Positions 42,163 through 50,787 of a stretch of 64,000 nucleotides of DNA are shown piece by piece. The DNA lies in the NCBI RefSeq assembly GCF_000184705.1, contig NC_014831.1:372001-436000 (forward strand). The letters are read 5' to 3'. Under the pieces are notes generated by a model. The model was not told the DNA's origin and made no database searches. It was given only the letters and a program-made list of their open reading frames with translations. The position numbers and the translations under genes were made by a program. This DNA comes from Thermaerobacter marianensis DSM 12885 (GTDB taxonomy: Bacteria > Bacillota > Sulfobacillia > Thermaerobacterales > Thermaerobacteraceae). The stretch's first letter is position 1; each line of letters opens with the position of its first letter.

Positions 42163-43350
42163 ATGCACCTGTCTGCCCGAGCCCGGGGCATCCAGCCCTC
42201 GGTGACCATCACCATCGACACCCGCGCCAAGGAGCTCAAGGCGGCGGGGGAGCAGGTGATCAACCTCAGTGCCGGCGAGCCCGACTTCCCCACGCCCCGC
42301 CACGTGCGGGAGGCGGCCATCGCCGCCATCGAGGCGGGCTTCACCCGTTACACGCCGGCCGCGGGGATCGCCGAGCTGCGACGCGCCATCGCCGAGAAGC
42401 ATCGCCGCGACAACGGGGTGGAATATGCCGAGGACGAGATCGTCGTCTCCTCCGGCGGCAAGCACGCCCTCTTCAACGCCTTCATGGCCGTCTGCGACCC
42501 GGGTGACGAGGTGATCATCCCTGCGCCCTACTGGGTGTCGTATCCGGAGATGGTGCGGCTGGCGGGCGGGGCGCCGGTGATCGTCCAGACCGGGCCGGAG
42601 ACGGGCTTCAAGCTGACGCCGGAGGCCCTGCGGCGGGCGCTGACCCCCCGCAGCCGGGCGCTGATCCTCAACAGCCCCAGCAACCCCACGGGCACCGTCT
42701 ACACCCGGGAGGAACTGGACGCCCTGGCCGCGGTGGCGGCCGAGGCGGGCCTGTGGATGGTGACGGACGAGCTTTACGAGCACCTGATTTATGAAGGCGA
42801 GCACGTGTCCATCGCCGCCCTGCGCCCCGAGTACCGGGAGCGGGTGATCCTGATCAACGGCGTCTCCAAGGCGTACGCCATGACGGGCTGGCGCATCGGC
42901 TGGGCGGCGGCGCCGCGGCCGGTGGCCAAGGCCATGGCGGCCATCCAGTCCCAGGCCACCTCGTCGGTGAACTCCATCGCCCAGAAGGCGGCGGTGGCAG
43001 CGCTGACGGGCCCCCAGGACGACGTGGTGGCCATGCGGGAGGAGTACCGGCGGCGGCGGGACCTTCTGGTGGAGGGGCTGTCCCGCCTGCCGGGGATCGA
43101 GGTGCTGCGGCCGGCGGGGGCGTTCTACGTCTACCCGTCGGTCCGGGGCCTGCTGGGCCGCCAGATCGGGGGCCGGCGAGCCGGCGACGACGTGGCCCTG
43201 GCGGAGATCCTGCTGGAAGCGGCCCGCATCGCCGTGGTGCCGGGCACGGCCTTCGGCACCCCGGGCTACCTGCGCCTCTCCTACGCCACCTCCCGCACCG
43301 ACCTGGAGGAGGCGCTGCGGCGCCTGGAGCGGCTGCTGGGGGGAGCCTGA
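42163..43350 (+). CDS. Pyridoxal-phosphate aminotransferase, aspartate-type
   Basis: This 395-residue class I/II aminotransferase resembles AspB/AspC of Firmicutes. The PLP Lys is K236 in 'INGVSKAYAMTGWRIGW'. 'NSPSNPTGTVY' (N174) and 'MVTDELYEHLIYEG' (D202, Y205) complete the cofactor site, and an Arg near the C terminus ('GYLRLSYATS') binds the substrate carboxylate. It probably uses aspartate or similar amino acids and 2-oxoglutarate. Its TGA overlaps the murD ATG (ATGA-type junction), so the two are translated together. Confidence 0.93.
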   Translation: MHLSARARGIQPSVTITIDTRAKELKAAGEQVINLSAGEPDFPTPRHVREAAIAAIEAGFTRYTPAAGIAELRRAIAEKHRRDNGVEYAEDEIVVSSGGKHALFNAFMAVCDPGDEVIIPAPYWVSYPEMVRLAGGAPVIVQTGPETGFKLTPEALRRALTPRSRALILNSPSNPTGTVYTREELDALAAVAAEAGLWMVTDELYEHLIYEGEHVSIAALRPEYRERVILINGVSKAYAMTGWRIGWAAAPRPVAKAMAAIQSQATSSVNSIAQKAAVAALTGPQDDVVAMREEYRRRRDLLVEGLSRLPGIEVLRPAGAFYVYPSVRGLLGRQIGGRRAGDDVALAEILLEAARIAVVPGTAFGTPGYLRLSYATSRTDLEEALRRLERLLGGA

Positions 43351-45044
43351 TGCCGGCCGGCGAACGGGGTCGCCGCGCGGGTGGGGGCGTGCCGGAGGCG
43401 GCGTCCGGCGCCGGGACGAACCGGCCCACCTCCGCCGCACCGTCCTGGCGGGCCGGGGGATCGGTGGTGGCGGGTCCGGTGGGCGGTCCGGAGCCCCACG
43501 GCGGCCCCGGCCCGGCCACCGGTCCGGAGCCCCGGGTCATGGGCGGCGCGGTGACCGGCCCCGAGCCGAGGGGGGGGCCCGCTGCGGCCACCGGTCCCGA
43601 CTCCAGCGTGGTGCCCGGCCCCGTGGCCGTGGTCGGGCTGGGGCGCAGCAACCGGGCCCTGGTGCGCTATCTTCTCGCCCGCGGCGTGCCGGTGGTCGGG
43701 TGCGATCGCCAGCCGCCCGACCAGGCCGATCCCGAGATCCGCGCCCTGCGGGAGGCGGGGGTCGAGCTCCACCTGGGTCCGGACTACCTGCGGGTGTTGC
43801 GGGAGCGCCCCTTCGCCACCGTGTTCCTCACCCCCGGCATGAAGAAGGACCTGCCCGAGATCCGGGCGGCCCGGGCGGCAGGCGCGCAAATCCGCGGCGA
43901 GATCGACCTGTTCCTCGAGCGGTGCCGGGCGAAGGTGATCGGCGTCACGGGCAGCGCCGGTAAGACCACCACCACCTCCCTCATCGGCGAGGGCCTGCGC
44001 CGGGCGACGGCGCCGGGCGGACCCCTGGAGGGCCGGCCCGTTTACGTGGGCGGCAACATCGGCCGCCCGCTGATCGAAGAGGTCGACCGCATCCCGCCGG
44101 AGGCCCTGGTGGTCCTCGAGCTCTCCAGCTTCCAGCTGGAGCTCTGCCACCGGGCGCCCCAGGTGGCGGTGTACCTCAACCTGCGGCCGAACCACTTGGA
44201 CGTCCACGGCAGCATGGAGGCCTATGCCGCCGCCAAGTCGCGCATCGTCGCACTGCAGGCGGCAGAGGGCTGGGCCGTCTTGAACGGGGATGACCCGGCC
44301 CCCGCCGGGCTTGCCCCGCGGGCCCCGGGTCGGGTGGCCATCTTCGCCGCGTCGGCCCGGGTGGCGCGGCAGCTGGCGGAGCAGGAAGCGGGCCGGCGGG
44401 GCGGGCCCGTGCGGGCCGCCTACCTGGCCGGCGAGCACCTGGCCGTCTGGGACGGGCAGGAGGAACGCTGCGTGCTGGACGGTCGGGCCATGGTGCTGCG
44501 GGGCGCCCACAACCGCCTCAACGCCCTGGCGGCCATCCTGGCGGGGTGGGTGGCGGGGGCGCCGCCGGAGGCCATGGCGGAGGCCGCGGCCGCCTTCCGG
44601 GGCGTGGAGCACCGCCTGGAGCTCGTCCGGGAGGTGGACGGCGTCCGGTACTACAACGACTCCATCGCTACGGCGCCCGACCGCACCCTGGCGGCCCTTG
44701 AGGCCTTCACCGAGCCCGTCGTCCTGATCGCCGGGGGGTACGACAAGGGGATCCCCTTCGACCCGCTGGGGCCGGCCGTCTGCCGCCGGGCCCGGGCGGT
44801 GGTCCTGCTCGGCAAGACGGCGGGGGCGATCCAGCGGGTGATCGAGGAGGCGGCGGCCCGGGAGGGCCGGCGGCCCGTGGTGCGCCGGGTGGGGTCGCTG
44901 GAGGAGGCGGTGGCGGAGGCGCGGCGGCTGGCCCGGCCCGGGGACGTGGTGCTGCTCTCCCCGGCCTGCGCCAGCTACGACATGTTCCGCGACTACGTCG
45001 AGCGGGGGCAGCGGTTCAAGGAGCTGGTCCGGGCCCTGGGCTAG
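43350..45044 (+). CDS. murD: UDP-N-acetylmuramoyl-L-alanine:D-glutamate ligase
   Basis: This 564-residue cytoplasmic enzyme adds D-glutamate to the peptidoglycan precursor. Walker-like 'GVTGSAGKTTTTS' (198-210), 'YVGGNIGRPL', 'LELSSFQLE', 'PNHLDVHGSMEAYAAAKSRI', 'HRLELVREVDGVRYYNDSIAT' and 'LIAGGYDKG' are classic MurD motifs. The first ~90 residues are an unusual extension with repeated 'GPEP-GG' units; MurD usually has ~450 residues. The start, overlapping the upstream stop and preceded by GGGGGGAG, supports the extension. The gene lies outside a division-cell-wall cluster here. Confidence 0.95.
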   Translation: MPAGERGRRAGGGVPEAASGAGTNRPTSAAPSWRAGGSVVAGPVGGPEPHGGPGPATGPEPRVMGGAVTGPEPRGGPAAATGPDSSVVPGPVAVVGLGRSNRALVRYLLARGVPVVGCDRQPPDQADPEIRALREAGVELHLGPDYLRVLRERPFATVFLTPGMKKDLPEIRAARAAGAQIRGEIDLFLERCRAKVIGVTGSAGKTTTTSLIGEGLRRATAPGGPLEGRPVYVGGNIGRPLIEEVDRIPPEALVVLELSSFQLELCHRAPQVAVYLNLRPNHLDVHGSMEAYAAAKSRIVALQAAEGWAVLNGDDPAPAGLAPRAPGRVAIFAASARVARQLAEQEAGRRGGPVRAAYLAGEHLAVWDGQEERCVLDGRAMVLRGAHNRLNALAAILAGWVAGAPPEAMAEAAAAFRGVEHRLELVREVDGVRYYNDSIATAPDRTLAALEAFTEPVVLIAGGYDKGIPFDPLGPAVCRRARAVVLLGKTAGAIQRVIEEAAAREGRRPVVRRVGSLEEAVAEARRLARPGDVVLLSPACASYDMFRDYVERGQRFKELVRALG

Positions 45045-45056
45045 TACCGGGGGTGT

Positions 45057-45548
45057 TCACGTGCCATCCTGCCCCCCGGCGCCGGGGGCCGTCGGGACCG
45101 GTTCGACCCGCAGGCGGAACAGGGAGCGAGGGCCCAGCACCATGCTCTCCACCGTGACCCGGTAGAGGGTCTCGTCCACCTGGAGCCGCCGCTGGTCGAA
45201 CAGGTCCCGCACCACCGCAGGGCTCAGATCGTACACGTTCTCGCCTACCAGCCGTTGGGCTAGAGGCTCCAGCTGTTGCCGCAGGACGATCTCCGTGGCC
45301 TGGGGCAGGCGCTGCCCGCGGCCGCCCACCAGTTCCAGCCGCGTCTCGTACACCGCCACGGACCCCGGCGGTTCCTCCCGCAGGCGGGCCAGCTCGTTCT
45401 CCGCCTCGGCCAGCTCCCGCAAAAGGTCCGTAGCCAGCAGGGTGAGGGTGTCCACCCGCCGGGCCGTCAGGGGCAAGGTGAGGCCGGCGCCCAGGAAGGC
45501 GCCGACGGCCAGGGCGGCCAGCAGGCGCAGGCGCGGCGAAGGGGGCAC
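45057..45548 (-). CDS. YtrI-like sporulation membrane protein
   Basis: This 163-residue protein has an N-terminal membrane helix ('LRLLAALAVGAFLGAGLTL'), then a coiled coil ('LATDLLRELAEAENELARLREE') and a beta-rich C-terminal domain. This is the architecture of Bacillus YtrI, whose gene neighbours ytrH. Direct sequence similarity is weak, so assignment rests on architecture and on the ytrH neighbour. I choose the GTG at 45548 because of the GAGGGAGGGAG site; an upstream GTG at 45638 would add a Pro/Arg-rich leader. Confidence 0.65.
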   Translation of the reverse strand: MPPSPRLRLLAALAVGAFLGAGLTLPLTARRVDTLTLLATDLLRELAEAENELARLREEPPGSVAVYETRLELVGGRGQRLPQATEIVLRQQLEPLAQRLVGENVYDLSPAVVRDLFDQRRLQVDETLYRVTVESMVLGPRSLFRLRVEPVPTAPGAGGQDGT

Positions 45549-45647
45549 CGGGCTCCCTCCCTCGGGTTGGGGCCCTCCGCCGTCCCGGGGGATGGGGCGG
45601 ACGGGCGGCCGGCCGGAGAGACGGGGCTGGATCCGCACCCGGCGCCG

Positions 45648-46007
45648 TCACGAGCCGGGCGGTGCCCCCGCCAGGTAGCGCAGGGCCACGTAGGCCAGGT
45701 GGGCGCCGGTGAAGGCGCTCAGGATCAGCAGGAGCTGGGCGGCCGCCACCCCGAAGGACCGGCCCAGGATCCCGGACTCCAGGTTCTGGAGGGCCGACAG
45801 GGTGCCGCCCAGGGCGGCGAAGGTACCCCACAGCTTCAACCGGTTCGCCAGGTCGGGCAGCGAGCCCACGGGCAGGCTGCTGGGCGCGTCCAAGGGCACC
45901 TGGACGAACAGCAGCCGCGCCAGCCCGCCCGCCAGGGACCCGCCGACCACGATCCCCGCGGCGATGCACGCCACGTAGATCAGATGTCCGACGGACAGGC
46001 GCGCCAT
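45648..46007 (-). CDS. ytrH: Sporulation membrane protein YtrH
   Basis: This 119-residue protein has about three hydrophobic segments. It matches YtrH: 'GIVVGGSLAGGLARLL', 'DLANRLKLWGTFAALGGTLSALQNLESGI' and 'LLLILSAFTGAHLAYV'. In Bacillus it is made under sigma E and needed for efficient sporulation. GAGGGATC precedes the ATG. It is the first gene of a two-gene unit with the YtrI-like gene. Confidence 0.88.
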   Translation of the reverse strand: MARLSVGHLIYVACIAAGIVVGGSLAGGLARLLFVQVPLDAPSSLPVGSLPDLANRLKLWGTFAALGGTLSALQNLESGILGRSFGVAAAQLLLILSAFTGAHLAYVALRYLAGAPPGS

Positions 46008-46392
46008 GGTGGGATCCCTCCACCCAAGCCTATGTCCGGGGGCGCCGGACCAGAAGCTCGGCGTGGCCGCCCCAGCGGGCGCCCCCCCTTCCGGCCGGTG
46101 ACTGCCTAAAGTTTCGATAGTGCCTCAGCCCTCCGGCGCCTGGCGGCGCGGCTGGCAGAATGGTGAGGACAAAGGGGAGAGGCTGTTGCCGCTGGCCGCC
46201 GAGCTCCTTCGGGTCGGAGGGCGGCGAGGCGTAATGGGGTGAAGAGGGCCATTCAGGCGCTGAGGCCCTGCCGATGTCGTGTCCCAGACCGCGTCAGTAT
46301 CCACTCTCCCGTCGCGACGAGGGCGGTGCAGATCCCGTGGCCGGTCGTCTCTCGTTTTTCCCCGCTGACGCCGATGCTGTGGGGCCCAGCGG
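46008..46392. other. Stretch without a recognised gene
   Basis: Nothing convincing is seen on either strand between ytrH and the Phd-type gene. No toxin gene is found downstream of that antitoxin-like gene, where one might be expected. Confidence 0.4.
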
Positions 46393-46725
46393 TTACTCCT
46401 CCCCCCGCAGGAGGCCACGAAGGCGTTCCGCAACGATCGGTGCCGGCCGGCGTTCGTGGTGGAGGCGGTCACCCCAAAGCCGTTCAATCTCCAGTTCCTC
46501 AAGTCGCTCTTCAAGCTCCTCGACGTAGGCCTCAAGCTGCCGGAGCGCCTCCCAGGCCTGCGGACTCAGGAGAACACCCACCACCTCCTGGCGGGGGGCA
46601 ACCCGCAACTTGCCCCGCTCAGCCAGCGTCTTCATCCAGGCTGCCGACCGCAGTTCGGAGAACGTCACCTGCTCATCCAGCTCGAAGCCGCTCCGGATTG
46701 CCTCTCGGAGCTTCTCTGTCAACAT
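46393..46725 (-). CDS. Phd/YefM-like antitoxin-type protein
   Basis: This 110-residue protein has an N-terminal part like Phd-type antitoxins: 'VTFSELRSAAWMKTLAERGKLRVAPRQEVVGVLLSPQAWEAL'. A Leu/Glu-rich coiled coil follows ('QLEAYVEELEERLEELEIERL'). Phd proteins bind DNA and neutralise a toxin encoded downstream; no toxin gene follows here. The ATG at 46725 has GGAGGTAGG upstream. It is 50 bp after the recombinase gene and likely co-transcribed. Confidence 0.65.
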   Translation of the reverse strand: MLTEKLREAIRSGFELDEQVTFSELRSAAWMKTLAERGKLRVAPRQEVVGVLLSPQAWEALRQLEAYVEELEERLEELEIERLWGDRLHHERRPAPIVAERLRGLLRGEE

Positions 46726-46775
46726 CCCGGGCCTACCTCCCATGCCTCTGGATCACGCCCACCCTACTTACCGGC

Positions 46776-47732
46776 TTAGCGGATCTTCTCCACGGCCTCC
46801 CGTAGTCGCCGCTGGGCCACGTGGGCGTAGATCTGTGTCGTGGCCTGTGTCGTGGCCACCGTGGCATGACCGAGCAGGTCCTTGATGACCAGCAGGTCCA
46901 CGCCCGCCTCCGCGAGTCGCGTCCCAAACGTGTGCCGGAGTTTGTGGGCGCTGGCCCGCCAGAGCCCGGCCCGGACCAGGTGGCGCTTGACGGCGGCCGC
47001 ATTCTTGGTCAAGGGCTGGCCGGTGAGTGTCCACCAGAGCGGATCCTGCGGCGCCTTCGGCTTCTTCGGGCCGGGCCAGGTCGCAAGGTAGCGCAGCAAG
47101 GCTTCCTTCGTCCGGCGGTGGAGGGGGAGGAGGCGTTCCTTGTCGCCTTTGCCGATCACCCGCAGGGTGTCCTCGTCAAAGTCCACGTCCCCGTATCGCA
47201 GCCCCACGGCCTCGCTGATCCGCAGCCCCTGATAGAGCAGCGTCGTCACCAGGGCGTGGTCCCGTTCCTTAAGCCGGGCATGGTGGGCTTTCTGCCGGGG
47301 CGTGAGGCCCTCATCGGAGAGGACGGTGCGCAGAAGCCGCTCGGCCTCGGTCTCGGCGAGATAGACCGGAAGCCGCTTGTGCCGCTCGCCGCGAACCGGC
47401 CGTTCCAGGCCCGCAAAGGGGTCGCGGGGGAGAACGCCTTCGGCGACCATCCACCGGAACCAGCCGCCCACCGTGCTCCAGCGCCGGTCCCGCGTGGAGG
47501 GCGCCAGCTCCCGATCGGCCAGATGCGCGAGCCAGCGGCGGGCGCCGTCCCGGTCGAAGCCGGCCAGGTCCGCGTCGGTCAGGTCCTCGGGATTCTTGCG
47601 GAGCCGGCCCGCGAGCCAGCGGCAGAAGTCGGCCAGGTCGCGGCGGTACTCCTCAAGCCTCGAAGTCCGCAGGCCCCGTTCGACCCGCTTCGTTTCGAGG
47701 TACTGCTCGGCTCGTTCGGGGAGTGGCGTCAA
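46776..47732 (-). CDS. Tyrosine recombinase, XerC/D-like, with active-site insertion
   Basis: This 318-residue protein has an N-terminal SAM-like core-binding domain and a C-terminal catalytic domain. It shows R171 ('QGLRISEAVGL'), K195 ('GKGDKER'), H263-x-x-R266 ('HKLRHTFG'), H289 ('LLGHATV') and Y302 ('IYAHV'). Between H289 and Y302 there are 12 residues instead of the usual 8, because ATTQ is duplicated by a 12-bp tandem repeat (46832-46855). The duplication may impair catalysis. The start is TTG with AAGGAGG upstream. Its neighbours, antitoxin-like genes, suggest a mobile-element origin. Confidence 0.9.
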   Translation of the reverse strand: MTPLPERAEQYLETKRVERGLRTSRLEEYRRDLADFCRWLAGRLRKNPEDLTDADLAGFDRDGARRWLAHLADRELAPSTRDRRWSTVGGWFRWMVAEGVLPRDPFAGLERPVRGERHKRLPVYLAETEAERLLRTVLSDEGLTPRQKAHHARLKERDHALVTTLLYQGLRISEAVGLRYGDVDFDEDTLRVIGKGDKERLLPLHRRTKEALLRYLATWPGPKKPKAPQDPLWWTLTGQPLTKNAAAVKRHLVRAGLWRASAHKLRHTFGTRLAEAGVDLLVIKDLLGHATVATTQATTQIYAHVAQRRLREAVEKIR

Positions 47733-47822
47733 AGGACAAGAGCCTCCTTCAGTCCATCTCAGCGACCGCTCAAACCTTTGCGTCCGGCCTGGCGGCCCTG
47801 GCCGGCCGCTGCCGGCACGGAC

Positions 47823-48089
47823 TTACGGACTTTCGAAGGCCTCTTCGGCCAGGGCACGCTCCATCGCATCCCGGGCCGACCGCATGTTGAACCCCTCGGC
47901 GTCAATCCGCGGGAAATCGAGAAGGGACTGCCGGGAGAGCACGCGGACCTCAAAGTGCCCCGGGTCCCGCGCTTCGAGCAACAGGACATCGCCCGGCTTG
48001 ACGCCAACCGCCTTGCGGAAGGCGGCCGGCAGCGTGAACTGCCCTCGGCCCTGGACCCGTGCGACCGCCACGGCTCGTCGCAGGTTCAC
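47823..48089 (-). CDS. AbrB/MazE-type DNA-binding protein
   Basis: This 88-residue protein carries a swapped-hairpin AbrB domain: 'ARVQGRGQFTLPAAFRKAVGVKPGDVLLLEAR' (about residues 9-40). A helical tail rich in acidic residues follows. Such proteins are antitoxins or transition-state regulators. No toxin gene is adjacent; the recombinase follows after 90 bp on the same strand. The GTG start has a weak ribosome site. Confidence 0.75.
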   Translation of the reverse strand: MNLRRAVAVARVQGRGQFTLPAAFRKAVGVKPGDVLLLEARDPGHFEVRVLSRQSLLDFPRIDAEGFNMRSARDAMERALAEEAFESP

Positions 48090-48234
48090 CCGTTTTCTGG
48101 ACCGATTATCGCATCGGAGCCGGTGTGCCGACCATGGAGGCTGTAGCCCTTGCCCGCCGATTAAAATCGGACGAACACGCGTAGACTCCGAACACAAAGA
48201 GAATCGTTTGAGTTCCTCCTGCGGAGGTGGTAGC

Positions 48235-48594
48235 ATGGGGACGCGAGGTGATCGCGCCGTGGCCATCGTGAAGATTCTGCAAAGGGGGCAGATGACGCTG
48301 CCCAAGGCTATCCGTGAGCGCGTGGGGCTGGAGGAAGGGGACGACGTACTCGTGTACGTCAACGGCCAGGGGGAGATCGTGCTCTACCCGCTGCCGCGGC
48401 CGCGGAGCCTCAAGGAGCTGGGCAACGTGCTCAAGATCGACCGGCCCGTCAGCCCGGCGGAGGCGCGGCAAGCCATTCGCGAGCACCGGACCCGCCGGTG
48501 GGCCGAAAAGGACGGCCTTGAAGCTGCGGGGACGCAGGGACTGGCGCAGGCGGCCGCAGGCGGGGAACCGGCCGCGGAGCGGGTGAGGGAATAG
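48235..48594 (+). CDS. AbrB-type antitoxin of a PIN toxin pair
   Basis: This 119-residue protein has an AbrB fold ('KILQRGQMTLPKAIRERVGLEEGDDVLVYV', about 12-41) and a C-terminal helix ('SPAEARQAIREHRTRRWAE') that would mask the toxin. A GCGGAGGTGG site precedes the ATG. It ends three bases before the PIN gene, the normal vapBC-type layout, and should repress its own promoter. The divergent minus-strand AbrB gene shares the upstream region. Confidence 0.85.
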   Translation: MGTRGDRAVAIVKILQRGQMTLPKAIRERVGLEEGDDVLVYVNGQGEIVLYPLPRPRSLKELGNVLKIDRPVSPAEARQAIREHRTRRWAEKDGLEAAGTQGLAQAAAGGEPAAERVRE

Positions 48595-48597
48595 CCC

Positions 48598-49032
48598 GTG
48601 AGCACCTGGTTGCTCGACGCCAACGTCGTCGTGTATTGCCTGGCCCGTGAGCATATCCTGGCGAACCCGCAGGCCGCGCACCTTCACGAGCGGCTCGAGG
48701 CGCTCGACCGGGCCCTGGAGCGGGCCATTGCCGCCGGGCACCGGCTGCGGATCACGCCGGTGGTCGTGGCCGAGACGCTCTACGTCCTGGAAGGCGCGTA
48801 CGGCTACAGCCCTGCCGAGGCGGTCGCGGCGCTCCTTCAGTTTGTCCGGGCCCCGGAGGTGGACGTGGAAGACGAAGAGGCCGTCCTGGCCGGACTCCGT
48901 CACCATGCGGCGGGGCAGCTCGACTTCGTGGACGGCTACCTGGCGGCCCGGACGGCCGACGAGGACGTTTTCCTGCTCACCAACGATCGCGCCATCGCGA
49001 GGTTCACGGACGCCCGCGTGGTGCAGTGGTAG
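48598..49032 (+). CDS. PIN-domain RNase toxin (VapC-like)
   Basis: This 144-residue PIN-domain protein has the acidic active-site residues D7 ('LLDANVVVY'), E59 ('VVAETLYVLE'), D112 ('LDFVDGYLA') and D130 ('LLTNDRAI'). Such toxins cleave RNA in a metal-dependent way and are held inactive by the partner antitoxin. It starts with GTG just after the antitoxin stop, implying translational coupling. All expected catalytic residues are present, so it looks functional. Confidence 0.88.
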   Translation: MSTWLLDANVVVYCLAREHILANPQAAHLHERLEALDRALERAIAAGHRLRITPVVVAETLYVLEGAYGYSPAEAVAALLQFVRAPEVDVEDEEAVLAGLRHHAAGQLDFVDGYLAARTADEDVFLLTNDRAIARFTDARVVQW

Positions 49033-49091
49033 GCCCCGTCCCGAGGCGAGCCTGATGGCCGGGAATCGCAGCAAAGGAGGTGGGCTTGGGC

Positions 49092-49409
49092 ATGGCCACG
49101 GGGCAGGTGATCGGCCCGGCACGGGTCCAAGCAGAAGGCCGCCTCCAAATCCCGGCGGCGCTCCTCGAAGCCCTGGGGATCCGGCCGGGCGATGGGTTGT
49201 TGTTTGAAGCAGTGGGACCGGATGAGGGACGGTTCTGGGTGATCCGGTCGCAACCGCTGGAGGAATTCTTCGACCGGCACCGGATCGACGAGCCCGTACC
49301 AGAACGCCTTTGGGAGACGGCTGTCGACGACATGGTGCGGGACGTCATGGGCCGAAACGTCGGCGGCGGCGACGCTGACTCCGCCGTCGATCGGGGCGAA
49401 AAGCCGTAG
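49092..49409 (+). CDS. Solitary AbrB-type protein
   Basis: This 105-residue protein has the AbrB-like segment 'ARVQAEGRLQIPAALLEALGIRPGDGLLFEAV'. A C-terminal acidic helical part follows. AAAGGAGG lies 12 bases upstream of the ATG; a TTG two codons earlier would have better spacing. It follows the PIN gene by 59 bp with no toxin of its own. It may be a third antitoxin or a regulator of the locus. Confidence 0.7.
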   Translation: MATGQVIGPARVQAEGRLQIPAALLEALGIRPGDGLLFEAVGPDEGRFWVIRSQPLEEFFDRHRIDEPVPERLWETAVDDMVRDVMGRNVGGGDADSAVDRGEKP

Positions 49410-49462
49410 CCGCCCGCCGTGGGCTGGGTAAAGGGAAGACGCCCTAGGGTCAAGTACCCGTA

Positions 49463-50787
49463 GGCTCTAGGCTGAAGAGTGTGGGTCCCAGAAGGGAAAG
49501 GCGGTTGGCGAGCCAAGGGATTGGTAGCCAGTCCACATCCCGGAGGTGACTCGCCACCGCCTATGGACAAGGGTATCGCGATGCTCCTGGGTCTGCAATC
49601 TTGGATTCTCTACCGGGTGCATGTCCAACCGGACCGGATCGACGTCTATACGGGCCGGCCGCGCAAGGAGGCGCGATGCCCAGCGTGTGGATCCGTTAAC
49701 CGGTCCGTGTACGACCGGTGCCGGCAGTGGCAGCAGAAGCTTCACACGTGGTGCAACGGCCTCCCGGTCTTCCTGTGGGTGCGCCCGCGGCGGTTTCGCT
49801 GCCGCGATTGCCGGAAGGTCTTCACGGAGCGCCTTCCGGGACTTCGCCCCTGGGCGCGCCGGACGGAGCGCGCGGAAGCGCAGTTGCTGGAGGAGCTGGC
49901 GCGACGCAGCTTTCGGGGGGCGGCCGAAGCCACGGGGACGAGCCCCAATACGCTGCGGCGGCTCCTGCTACGGCGCGTGAAGGACGGGGTGGGCCTGGAA
50001 CGCGCCCTCCAAGACCTGCCCGAGGTCGTGTTGGGGATCGATGAACACAGTTTCCGAGGGCGAGACATGATGATCACCGTCACCTGCGTCGCCCCGAAAC
50101 GGCGCCTGCTGGCGTTGCTGCCCCACGATCGCGTGCGGCTTCTAGAGCAGTTTTTGCGCAAGCTGCCGGCCTCGGTTCGTGGGAAGATTCGCGCGGTCTG
50201 CATCGACCTGAAGGAGGGCTGGCGGCGGGCGGTCGAACGCGCCTTGCCCGGCGTGCCCGTGGTGGCCGACCCCTTCCACGTCATCCAGGACGCCAACCGG
50301 CGGGTGGACGAAGCCCGTCGCGTGGAGCAGGAGGTGACCGGTCAACGCATCCCCCGCTGGCCGCTGGTGAAGAACGAGGAGAACCTCACCGACCAACAGG
50401 CCGCCCAACTGGCGGCCATCCGCAAGCGGCACAAGAACGTGGCCCACTTTCACTGGGTGAAGGAGCAATTGCGGGACGTCTACCGCGCGTCCAGCCGGGA
50501 GGAGGCCGCGGCGATTCTGGACCGGCTCATCCTCAACGCCCAGGAGGCCGAGGACGCCGCGCTGGTGCAGTGGGGACGCACCCTCCGGCGCTGGCGAACC
50601 GCCATCCTGGCATTCCACGAACACCAGGCCTCCAACGGCTACACCGAAGGCGTCCACACCAAGATCAAGCTCATCAAGCGCCTCAGCTATGGCTTCCGGA
50701 ATCGCGAGGCCTATGTCCGGAAGATGCTGCTGGCCTTTCTGCCCTTGGCTGGGCTGACCGCCCGTCCACACTTCTTGACCTAGAGCC
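49463..50787 (+). mobile_element. ISL3-family insertion sequence
   Basis: This ~1.33-kb element has imperfect terminal repeats: the left end is GGCTCTAGGCTGAAGAGTGTGG, and the right end in reverse complement from 50787 is GGCTCTAGGTCAAGAAGTGTGG. It carries one transposase gene. The eight bases beside each end do not match, so no target duplication is visible; the right side cuts into a gene whose 5' part is absent on the left. This suggests rearrangement or deletion after insertion. Confidence 0.8.
49563..50783 (+). CDS. ISL3-family transposase
   Basis: This 406-residue transposase has an N-terminal zinc-binding region (C-P-A-C-G and C-R-D-C) and a helix-turn-helix ('FRGAAEATGTSPNTLRRLLL'). 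The DDE domain includes 'VVLGIDEHSFRGRDMMITV', 'RAVCIDLKEGWRRAVERALP' and 'VVADPFHVIQDANRRVDEAR'. The C-terminal 'YTEGVHTKIKLIKRLSYGFRN' is strongly conserved in ISL3. The frame is intact, so it could be active. The ATG at 49563 is 14 bases after GGAGGTG, a rather long spacing. Confidence 0.93.
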   Translation: MDKGIAMLLGLQSWILYRVHVQPDRIDVYTGRPRKEARCPACGSVNRSVYDRCRQWQQKLHTWCNGLPVFLWVRPRRFRCRDCRKVFTERLPGLRPWARRTERAEAQLLEELARRSFRGAAEATGTSPNTLRRLLLRRVKDGVGLERALQDLPEVVLGIDEHSFRGRDMMITVTCVAPKRRLLALLPHDRVRLLEQFLRKLPASVRGKIRAVCIDLKEGWRRAVERALPGVPVVADPFHVIQDANRRVDEARRVEQEVTGQRIPRWPLVKNEENLTDQQAAQLAAIRKRHKNVAHFHWVKEQLRDVYRASSREEAAAILDRLILNAQEAEDAALVQWGRTLRRWRTAILAFHEHQASNGYTEGVHTKIKLIKRLSYGFRNREAYVRKMLLAFLPLAGLTARPHFLT

